Origin: Bacteroidales bacterium
GTDB lineage: Bacteria; Bacteroidota; Bacteroidia; Bacteroidales; VadinHA17
Direction of reading: 5' to 3'
Assembly: GCA_003155705.1 (NCBI GenBank)
Contig: PMEC01000232.1
Location: forward strand, 1-5,228
DNA length: 5,228 bases
Part shown: in pieces, positions 1-5,228 of the stretch
Numbering within the stretch: the stretch's first letter is position 1
Layout: every line of letters starts with the position of its first letter
The notes under the pieces: generated by a model
The model's database searches: none
What the model was told of the DNA's origin: nothing
Seen by the model: only the letters and a program-made list of their open reading frames with translations
Translations under genes and position numbers: made by a program

Positions 1-916
1 TAAGGATAAGGGTGAACTTTTCCTGCTTCGGATCAAACATCTTTCTACCTATGTTATTAATTGAAAACAGGCCATAGTTTCTTGCATGTGAGTATGCAGG
101 ATAGTTTATGTTTTTAGGATTGTCAAATAAACCAAAAGAGATAGTAACATTATCCTTTACCCCGGTTAAAATAACCCATGGTGTCTTTGTCCCCCATACT
201 GCATCACCTTTCAGACCGGCACTTGATTTATACATACCTGTAACACCGGTATTGTCAACAGCCTTAACGGTTGTCGGGTTACCATTGGCATCGGTATAAA
301 TAACTGACTCGTTTGTAGGCATTTCAAATGCACGGTCAACTCTTATTGCAAACAGGCCATCTTTGTTGTCATTAAATTTAACTGTGTCAATAAGGGCTGT
401 CAGCGTCGAGATATGATCAATTGTTCGTGAATCTTTATCTCCTGAAAACACCCACTTTGCGTCTTCTACCAGCAGTGTATTTCCTTTATTGTCATCCCAG
501 TTTGATATTACCTCAAGGACTCCGGTTTTTCCGCTTTCAGCTTTAACAATTTTTTGAACCTTAATATGACCATAGGAATCCTTTCTGGCAGCAGATATTG
601 CTGATGAATTGTTCCAAAAATCCAGTTTATTTACATCACTATGATTAAACCACATTCCTATATGATGTGGATGATCAATACGTTCTCCCTTACGGGGTTC
701 TATGGGATACCCCCTTGTTATAACGGCACCGTTGGGTGCATAAACCGGGAATAAGAATGGTTTTTCTTTATCAACCGGGTACTGGTACGAGGTAAAAAGC
801 TTACCACCGATTATTACATCTACCTTATGCTGGGCGTCGTTCTGGACAAGCTTGACATTTTGCCCGTAAACTGAACCAAAAAGGATCATTAGAAAAAATG
901 TAAAGAGTTTTTTCAT
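1..916 (-). CDS. Secreted DUF6807 (PmoA-like) family protein, 3' end cut by window edge
   Basis: The reading frame opens at ATG 916-914 and stays open to the window edge, giving 305 codons without a stop; the C-terminus lies outside. Residues 1-19 (MKKLFTFFLMILFGSVYGQ) form a signal peptide with a likely cut near Gly18-Gln19, so the product is exported. The body fits the family once called 'methane oxygenase PmoA' in Pfam and now DUF6807. Visible hallmarks are the N-terminal 'YAPNGAVITRGYP' stretch, the His-rich motif D81-H82-P83-H84-H85 followed by IGMWFNH (His92), and the late motif SHARNYGLF around His277. The family is usually slightly over 300 residues, so probably only a short tail is missing. 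The old PmoA name should not be read as methane monooxygenase: this is a soluble secreted protein. No reaction is established for it to my knowledge. It is divergent from the GH105-GH16 unit and may share its regulation (inference). The start has no clear Shine-Dalgarno; the upstream ATG (942-940) is followed at once by TGA. Confidence 0.85.
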   Translation of the reverse strand, partial: MKKLFTFFLMILFGSVYGQNVKLVQNDAQHKVDVIIGGKLFTSYQYPVDKEKPFLFPVYAPNGAVITRGYPIEPRKGERIDHPHHIGMWFNHSDVNKLDFWNNSSAISAARKDSYGHIKVQKIVKAESGKTGVLEVISNWDDNKGNTLLVEDAKWVFSGDKDSRTIDHISTLTALIDTVKFNDNKDGLFAIRVDRAFEMPTNESVIYTDANGNPTTVKAVDNTGVTGMYKSSAGLKGDAVWGTKTPWVILTGVKDNVTISFGLFDNPKNINYPAYSHARNYGLFSINNIGRKMFDPKQEKFTLIL

Positions 917-975
917 AGTTATAAATTTAATTAGGTTTCACATATAAATATATAATTTTCTGAGGGTTGTCATAT

Positions 976-988
976 TCTGATTATCAGA
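976..988. promoter_or_regulatory. 13-bp perfect palindrome upstream of the DUF6807 gene
   Basis: TCTGAT-T-ATCAGA is a perfect inverted repeat with one central base. It lies about 60 bp upstream of the DUF6807 start codon, where an operator or a short 5'-leader hairpin (5-bp stem, 3-base loop) could sit. The symmetry is read directly; the function is inference. Confidence 0.35.
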
Positions 989-1067
989 GGTTCTATTTGA
1001 AGTAAAAATAGTTTAAATCAAAAACATGAAGATACAAATAACGGGCTTTTTTAAGGGGTTAATCCTC

Positions 1068-1085
1068 TTTAACTTTTTTTAACTT
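1068..1085 (+). repeat. Direct repeat TTTAACTT x2, 10-bp period, upstream of GH105 promoter
   Basis: TTTAACTT occurs at 1068-1075 and again at 1078-1085, exactly one helical turn apart, and abuts the candidate -33 element. Tandem half-sites placed on one DNA face just upstream of a promoter are a common arrangement for activators of AraC type, including the output domain of Bacteroidota hybrid two-component regulators. The T-rich composition makes chance a real alternative. Confidence 0.3.
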
Positions 1086-1112
1086 GTATTTGCTGCAAAT
1101 CATGTACATTTG
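1084..1112 (+). promoter_or_regulatory. Candidate Bacteroidota-type promoter for GH105-GH16
   Basis: TACATTTG at 1105-1112 is an exact match to the Bacteroidota primary-sigma -7 consensus TAnnTTTG. A TTG at 1084-1086 lies 18 bp upstream, close to the usual 19-21 bp spacing for the -33 element. A transcript starting near 1117-1120 would have a leader of about 40 bases before ATG 1160. Spacing is slightly short and AT-rich DNA yields chance matches, so the call is moderate. Confidence 0.5.
1088..1100. promoter_or_regulatory. 13-bp perfect palindrome inside the promoter spacer (candidate operator)
   Basis: ATTTGC-T-GCAAAT is a perfect inverted repeat with a single central base, placed between the candidate -33 and -7 elements. 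A repressor bound here would block polymerase, so this is the best operator candidate in the window. No regulator gene is present to pair with it. Confidence 0.4.
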
Positions 1113-1119
1113 TTAAAGG

Positions 1120-1129
1120 TAACATGTTA
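1120..1129. promoter_or_regulatory. 10-bp perfect palindrome at the predicted transcription start
   Basis: TAACATGTTA is fully self-complementary and begins 8 bp past the candidate -7 box, so it would overlap the start of transcription. A partly related 8-bp palindrome, ATGTACAT, overlaps the -7 box at 1102-1109. These could be a second operator or chance symmetry in AT-rich DNA. Confidence 0.25.
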
Positions 1130-1159
1130 TTCAATTAATAATCTAAAATACTAGTAGTT

Positions 1160-2290
1160 ATGAGACTGAAATTCAATCATTTTATTCTTCTTATTGCATT
1201 GTTATTTGCCGGATTACTTCAGCTTTCCGCGCAAAAGACAAAAGAGATTTCTGATCTGAAGACCTGGCCAAAAGGATGTTCTCCTCAGGAAGTAGGGAAA
1301 CGGGTTGCTGATCACTTTGTAGTCCGGCCATTGCCTGATGCACCCAGAAAGATCACTTATCCTGAAGTATGTACATGGTATGGGGCACTGACCTTTGCAC
1401 AACTGACAAACGACAAACAGCTTGCTGCTAAATTAGAGGAGCGTTTCCAGCCTCTGTTTGGTGCTGATTCAATGATTGTTCCTGTGCCTAATCATGTTGA
1501 CAACTCAGTATTTGGAGGAGTCCCTTTTGAGCTATTCATTTTAACCAAAGATAAAAAGTATCTGACGATGGCAAAAAAGATCGCTGATAAACAGTGGGAT
1601 AAACCACAAGGGACTAGGATTGATCCTTCTGCAATCAGGTACTATAATATTGGACTGACACCTCAGACACGTTTGTGGATAGATGATATGTACATGATCA
1701 CCCTGGTTCAGACCCAGGCATACAGGGCAACAGGCGATCCCAAATACATCGAAAGAGCTGCAAAGGAGATGGTGTTATATCTTGATTCTTTGCAACGTCC
1801 GAACGGTCTTTTTTATCATGCACCCGATGTACCCTTTTACTGGAGTCGTGGAAACGGCTGGGTGGCTGCAGGAATGAGTGAGCTATTAAGCTCTCTTCCA
1901 AATACTAATCCCAACAGGGCAAGGATAATGGAAGGCTATAAAAAAATGATGGCCTCCCTTTTAAAATATCAGGATGAAAAGGGTACCTGGAAACAACTCA
2001 TAGATGAACCCACTGCATGGGCTGAAACATCAGGAACAGGAATGTTTGCATTTGCAATGATTACCGGAGTAAAAAAGGGATGGCTTGATTCAAATACATA
2101 CGGAGCAGCTGCCCGTAAAGCCTGGCTCGGTTTAATCACTTACATCGATGATAATGCCGATATGCATGAGGTATGCGAAGGAACTAATAAGAAAAATGAC
2201 AGGCAATATTATTTTGACAGAAAAAGAAACATAGGTGATTTGCATGGCCAGGCTCCTGTGCTTTGGTGCGCATCAGCGCTGCTGAGATAG
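1160..2290 (+). CDS. Secreted GH105 unsaturated glucuronyl/galacturonyl hydrolase
   Basis: This 376-residue protein matches glycoside hydrolase family 105 (YteR/RhiN type) along its whole length. Such enzymes hydrate the vinyl ether of a 4,5-unsaturated uronic acid at the non-reducing end of lyase products, releasing the keto-uronic acid. A signal peptide covers residues 1-25, with a likely cut at Ala24-Gln25, pointing to the periplasm. Landmarks in order are D114 (VPNHVDNSVFGG), W173-I-D175-D176 (D175 is the likely counterpart of the catalytic acid/base Asp143 of B. subtilis YteR), H220 in the FYHAPD loop, W228-S-R230-G-N-G-W234 (spacing as in YteR 211/213/217), and the AETSGTGMF motif at 288-296. 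The C-terminus GDLHGQAPVLWCASALL is complete. Length is typical for a one-domain (alpha/alpha)6 barrel. The start follows the candidate promoter by about 50 bp, with an A-rich leader and no Shine-Dalgarno. It leads an apparent operon with the GH16 gene. Exact substrate (rhamnogalacturonan, arabinogalactan, ulvan-like or other) is not determinable; the YteR numbering is from memory. Confidence 0.92.
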   Translation: MRLKFNHFILLIALLFAGLLQLSAQKTKEISDLKTWPKGCSPQEVGKRVADHFVVRPLPDAPRKITYPEVCTWYGALTFAQLTNDKQLAAKLEERFQPLFGADSMIVPVPNHVDNSVFGGVPFELFILTKDKKYLTMAKKIADKQWDKPQGTRIDPSAIRYYNIGLTPQTRLWIDDMYMITLVQTQAYRATGDPKYIERAAKEMVLYLDSLQRPNGLFYHAPDVPFYWSRGNGWVAAGMSELLSSLPNTNPNRARIMEGYKKMMASLLKYQDEKGTWKQLIDEPTAWAETSGTGMFAFAMITGVKKGWLDSNTYGAAARKAWLGLITYIDDNADMHEVCEGTNKKNDRQYYFDRKRNIGDLHGQAPVLWCASALLR

Positions 2291-2318
2291 GAAACTAGTT
2301 TATTAATCTATACTTAAA
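2291..2318 (+). other. GH105-GH16 intergenic spacer with 10-bp palindrome
   Basis: The 28-bp spacer is AT-rich and lacks a hairpin plus T-run, supporting co-transcription. It contains the perfect palindrome AAACTAGTTT at 2292-2301. Its core ACTAGT also occurs at 1150-1155, just before the GH105 start codon, within TACTAGTA. No Shine-Dalgarno precedes ATG 2319, only the A-rich CTTAAA. Confidence 0.5.
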
Positions 2319-3080
2319 ATGAGAAAATTAATACTGTTTCTATTTGTCTTATTGAGCTTTGTTCAATGTAAAGCTCAAAGAGACAGTATCTTATGGGCTG
2401 ATGAATTCAATTACTCTGGTCTCCCTGATAATACAAAATGGGGCAATGAGGTAGGATTTATCAGAAACAATGAGCTTCAGTATTACACAAACCGACGGAT
2501 TGAAAACTCTGTGGTAAAAGATGGAAACCTGATGATAATTGGCAGAAAAGAATCATTAAACGGGGCTAACTACAGCTCAGCAAGTATTAATACCTTAGGC
2601 AAATACAGCCTGAAATACGGGAAAGTTGAAGCTAGAATAAAGCTTCCTGCCGGCCAGGGAATGTGGCCCGCATTCTGGATGATGGGTGAAGACAGACCTT
2701 CAGCAGGATGGCCCAAATGCGGTGAAATTGACATAATGGAACATATTAATAATGAACTAAAAGCCTATGGTACTGCACATTGGGATAATAGTGGCCATGT
2801 GCAGTCAGGAGGAAGTACTTATGCTGATGTAACAAAATGGCATGTATATGCTGTCGAATGGAATCAGGATTCGATAAGATGGTTACTCGATGGGAAAAGA
2901 TATTGGGGTGTCAGTATTAAAAACGGTGAAAATGACACGCAGGAGTTCCATGAGCCATTCTATTTATTGCTTAATCTTGCTATCGGAGGTAATTGGCCAA
3001 AAAATCCTGATGCCACAACTGTTTTCCCAGATACAATGTTTGTCGATTATGTCAGAGTTTATAGTGAGACAATAAAATAG
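2319..3080 (+). CDS. Secreted GH16 endo-beta-glucanase (laminarinase-like)
   Basis: This 253-residue protein is a single GH16 jelly-roll domain, an endo-acting retaining hydrolase of beta-1,3 or mixed beta-glucans and, in some members, beta-galactans. The catalytic signature G-E136-I-D138-I-M-E141-H is complete: E136 is the nucleophile, D138 the helper, E141 the acid/base. The extra Met in EIDIME gives the beta-bulge form typical of laminarinases (subfamily GH16_3 by appearance). Other family marks are NNELQYYTNR (50-59), YGKVEARIKLPAGQGMWPAFW (100-120), LNLAIGGNWPKNPD (218-231) and the closing FVDYVRVY. No carbohydrate-binding or sorting domain is attached. The N-terminal signal ends either at Ala19-Gln20 or, if Cys17 is lipidated, at FVQC, a weak lipobox; location is therefore periplasm or outer membrane. 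The gene follows GH105 by 28 bp with no terminator, so the two are probably co-transcribed. No Shine-Dalgarno is visible; the start is fixed by the signal peptide. Linkage preference cannot be read from sequence alone. Confidence 0.93.
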   Translation: MRKLILFLFVLLSFVQCKAQRDSILWADEFNYSGLPDNTKWGNEVGFIRNNELQYYTNRRIENSVVKDGNLMIIGRKESLNGANYSSASINTLGKYSLKYGKVEARIKLPAGQGMWPAFWMMGEDRPSAGWPKCGEIDIMEHINNELKAYGTAHWDNSGHVQSGGSTYADVTKWHVYAVEWNQDSIRWLLDGKRYWGVSIKNGENDTQEFHEPFYLLLNLAIGGNWPKNPDATTVFPDTMFVDYVRVYSETIK

Positions 3081-3086
3081 AAGTTC

Positions 3087-5201
3087 CTAATTTATTGAAT
3101 TGAGATTCTCCCACCGGACTTTCCATTTTCCGTTATGAGGAAAACGATTTGATGTACACATCATTGCAACCGCTGATAACAATCCGCCATTCCCGGGCAG
3201 ATAGATCGCCAATCTTGCATCCTGATAATTATGACCATTAATCAGATACCTGTTCTTGGGAGCATCCATCATCAGAAAATCAACAGCCTGACCGGGTCTG
3301 TTAATAGCTGCAGCTGACATGGCAAGCATTGGAAAATCCCATCCCCAGCAGGTTTTCCAGTTCCATTTCTTCATAATGGTATCAAGGGAATGGCCTAGAA
3401 TTCTGTGGTTCACCAGGTTAGTTTCCGGCAGCATTCCGAGGGTTCCTGAAACTATCGGATGATCGCTTAAGTATCGTATATTCTGATAGGAATCTTTTGT
3501 GTCTTCCGAGCAAAGATATAATCCATCATGAACTGGAAGTGGAGAAAGCTTTTCTATAACATCCTGCCATTTCAGATCAGCATTTAATCCTAGACGTTTT
3601 CTCCATTTCTGAACTGTTTCCAATCCCCAGTACCAATAAGATAGCTCGAAAGAAGGATTTATCGTCGATTCCAGTCTCAGGCTTTCCTGAGCGGGTATCA
3701 AAACCGGACCAAGGAAATATCTTCTTTTTGATTTGTCGTACCAGGCATACGACGCCATGAAATCGGCAGTGGCTAAAACCAGCTTTCCATATTTGTCAAG
3801 AATAGCCTTCTTATCTGACGCATTCTGATATAAAAGTTCTGCGAAATAGATGAAATGAGGTTGTTGCCATATCAGGTATGTTCCCACGTTGCTTGGACTT
3901 TCATTCCCCTGAGGATCTGTCATTTTAGGCCACCTTACTCCTGCATAACCCTGGTGCTGAGCTGTTTTAAGAGCATTATCATAAATCCTGAAATAGTACT
4001 CCATCTGCTTCTTTAAAATATCTTCATGCTGCCAGAGAGCAAAATGAACTCCATGCCACCAGTGCATTTCAAGATGAAATTTTCCATACCAGCTATTATA
4101 GGTAAGTCCTGTTTCAGAAGGAGGCAATGATCCTCCGCATTGAATTCTGGTAAGATACTGTGATAAGACAACCCTTCTTTCCAGTTCAAAGGCTCTTGGA
4201 TCGGTGCATCCTGAAAAATCCACTGCACCCCCAGTGAACCAGAAATTCTTAAAACTTTCGCTACTGGCACTTTCCGTCTCTGAAAATGTTACACTCTTAT
4301 TTTCAGGCAATTGTTTTGAAAACTGAAATGAAAATTCAAAAACCTGGTTATCCGATTTAGGTTCGAGATAAAAAAGATGTTTTTTTGTTTGCTCAAGATT
4401 TGCATCTCCCTTCATTATCCTGGCATAATAAATATCATTGTCCTGTTTTCTTTCAAACAAAACTTCATTCTGATTATCTGAAATAATCTTCGTGTCATGT
4501 TTGTCAGGAGAGTTAAAATCGTATCCAATGGGCGATGATACTCCAAGAGGGAAATTGATTTTAACTTTCAACCTTTTTTCTGATATCAGTTCCGATTCAA
4601 CTCTGACAGATATAAGATCATTATCAGGATGACAAACGGTCTTTACAGTAACAGGAATTCCTTCGACAAGAAAGCTGCTTGTAATTTCACCTTTCCATAA
4701 GTCAAGTTTCTGGAGAGGTTTTTCAATATCCTTCAATGAAATCTCTGAACCATCTTTTTTATTTATCTGCAAACCAACCATTCCCAGGTGTATACGATGG
4801 GGATTCTCGCGCAGCCAGTCTGTGGCTCCTGTCCTTACGCTATCTATTTTATCTGTGTAGCGATGGACATAATCTACTTTGCGACCATGGACATCATAAG
4901 TTTTATAAACCTCAGATAGTTGATAATTTTTTATATTAACAGCGGTATGCCAACCCCATTCCGACATTGTCCCAAGCGGGATTCCTTTGGAATAGTATTC
5001 CGGAAATGTTTGTAAACCAGTGATGTCTACTGTGAAGGCAAACGCTCCGTTCCCAACAGTCAAAGAATTAAGGCTGTCGATTTGGGAAATTTCCAGGTTA
5101 TGTCTGCTTACAAGGCTGAACCGGTCAATTTTAGCATTCGTAGTGCAACTGCAAAATGAAATAAAAACTGATAGCGACACAAGATAAAAGAATGATTTCA
5201 T
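3087..5201 (-). CDS. Secreted six-hairpin glycosidase-like protein, family unassigned
   Basis: This is a complete 704-residue protein with a signal sequence containing SFCSC; Cys19 makes a plausible but non-classical lipobox, so it may be an outer-membrane lipoprotein. The plan resembles GH65/GH95-type enzymes: an N-terminal beta-sandwich-like region (about 30-320) holding LTVGNG (47-52) and TGLQTFPEYY (61-70), then an alpha-helical (alpha/alpha)6-like region (about 330-690). The helical part is rich in aromatic and acidic residues expected of a sugar-binding cleft: YGKFHLE378MHWWHG, RWPKMTDPQGNE434, LIWQQPHFIYFAELLY, SYWYWGLETVQKW, CWGWD622FPM and LINGHNYQDARLAIYLPGNGG. E378, E434 and D622 are candidate catalytic acids (inference). 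I recognise the fold style and a Bacteroidota-wide protein type but not a CAZy family or substrate. Its position beside GH105 and GH16 supports a role in glycan breakdown, probably exo-acting. It is transcribed towards GH16, with 6 bp between stops. Only 27 bp of its upstream DNA is in the window, so its promoter is not seen. Confidence 0.72.
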   Translation of the reverse strand: MKSFFYLVSLSVFISFCSCTTNAKIDRFSLVSRHNLEISQIDSLNSLTVGNGAFAFTVDITGLQTFPEYYSKGIPLGTMSEWGWHTAVNIKNYQLSEVYKTYDVHGRKVDYVHRYTDKIDSVRTGATDWLRENPHRIHLGMVGLQINKKDGSEISLKDIEKPLQKLDLWKGEITSSFLVEGIPVTVKTVCHPDNDLISVRVESELISEKRLKVKINFPLGVSSPIGYDFNSPDKHDTKIISDNQNEVLFERKQDNDIYYARIMKGDANLEQTKKHLFYLEPKSDNQVFEFSFQFSKQLPENKSVTFSETESASSESFKNFWFTGGAVDFSGCTDPRAFELERRVVLSQYLTRIQCGGSLPPSETGLTYNSWYGKFHLEMHWWHGVHFALWQHEDILKKQMEYYFRIYDNALKTAQHQGYAGVRWPKMTDPQGNESPSNVGTYLIWQQPHFIYFAELLYQNASDKKAILDKYGKLVLATADFMASYAWYDKSKRRYFLGPVLIPAQESLRLESTINPSFELSYWYWGLETVQKWRKRLGLNADLKWQDVIEKLSPLPVHDGLYLCSEDTKDSYQNIRYLSDHPIVSGTLGMLPETNLVNHRILGHSLDTIMKKWNWKTCWGWDFPMLAMSAAAINRPGQAVDFLMMDAPKNRYLINGHNYQDARLAIYLPGNGGLLSAVAMMCTSNRFPHNGKWKVRWENLNSIN

Positions 5202-5228
5202 GTATTCATATATTTTAATGGTGCCACC

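Larger units (their letters stand above)
917..1159. promoter_or_regulatory. Divergent intergenic regulatory region
   Basis: This 243-bp AT-rich gap separates the start codons of two divergently transcribed secreted-protein genes, so both promoters must lie in it or overlap it. It contains a candidate plus-strand promoter at 1084-1112, a 10-bp-phased direct repeat at 1068-1085, and perfect palindromes at 976-988, 1088-1100, 1102-1109 (ATGTACAT) and 1120-1129. No reading frame of note and no RNA gene was seen. For the minus-strand gene no exact TAnnTTTG box was found; the nearest is TATATTTA on the minus strand at 952-945, without a convincing partner. Confidence 0.7.

Noticed and set aside
108..299. 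63-codon plus-strand open frame
   Set aside because: It lies wholly antisense to the DUF6807 reading frame, has no recognisable protein features and no promoter or ribosome site.
1..916. Reading the DUF6807 protein as a methane monooxygenase subunit
   Set aside because: True PmoA is a multi-pass membrane protein; this protein has a signal peptide and a soluble beta-rich body with no further membrane segments. The shared name is a legacy label.
945..952. Minus-strand TATATTTA as a -7 box for the DUF6807 gene
   Set aside because: It misses the final G of TAnnTTTG, sits only about 30 bp before the start codon, and has no TTG at the expected distance.
1053..1080. Possible intrinsic terminator: AAGGGG / CCTCTT stem followed by a T-run
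   Set aside because: The stem is 6 bp with a G-T wobble, the T-run begins 5 bases after it, and no plus-strand gene ends upstream, so a terminator has nothing to terminate.
1214..1901. Two short minus-strand open frames (1214-1402 and 1698-1901)
   Set aside because: Both are antisense shadows of the GH105 gene, whose conserved motifs span these regions.
2890..3075. 61-codon plus-strand frame overlapping the GH16 gene
   Set aside because: It is an alternate frame across the conserved GH16 C-terminus, which is clearly the coded frame.
3126..3144. Inverted repeat TTTTCC / GGAAAA just past the GH16 stop
   Set aside because: It is AT-rich and weak, lacks a T-run on either strand, and is explained by coding sequence of the 704-residue gene.
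4013..4939. Short open frames at 4013-4270 (minus) and 4736-4939 (plus)
   Set aside because: Both are inside the 704-residue gene in other frames, with no independent coding evidence.

Overview
The window looks like part of a secreted carbohydrate-degradation locus from a member of the Bacteroidota. The evidence for that phylum is indirect but consistent. The DNA is AT-rich. All four proteins start with export signals, and two of these signals end in the Ala-Gln or similar boundary common in this phylum. No start codon has a clear Shine-Dalgarno sequence. One promoter-like site matches the Bacteroidota -7 consensus TAnnTTTG exactly. The genus cannot be told from this sequence.

Layout: (1) bases 1-916, minus strand, a 3'-truncated gene for a secreted DUF6807 ('PmoA-like') protein; (2) bases 917-1159, a 243-bp divergent intergenic region with a candidate promoter and several short perfect palindromes and a direct repeat; (3) bases 1160-2290 and 2319-3080, plus strand, a two-gene unit encoding a GH105 unsaturated glucuronyl/galacturonyl hydrolase and a GH16 endo-beta-glucanase of laminarinase type, 28 bp apart; (4) bases 3087-5201, minus strand, a 704-residue secreted or lipid-anchored protein that looks like a six-hairpin (alpha/alpha)6 glycosidase of unassigned family. 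It converges on the GH16 gene with only 6 bp between stop codons.

Working together (inference): the GH16 enzyme would cut a beta-linked backbone internally. The GH105 enzyme would remove the 4,5-unsaturated uronic acid that a polysaccharide lyase leaves on a fragment. The 704-residue protein would be a further exo-type glycosidase, and the DUF6807 protein has no established activity. This fits a glycan carrying uronic acid, for example an arabinogalactan-like or mixed acidic beta-glycan, better than plain laminarin. The substrate is not fixed by anything in the window. No SusC/SusD pair, polysaccharide lyase, regulator, mobile element, RNA gene or CRISPR array is visible here.
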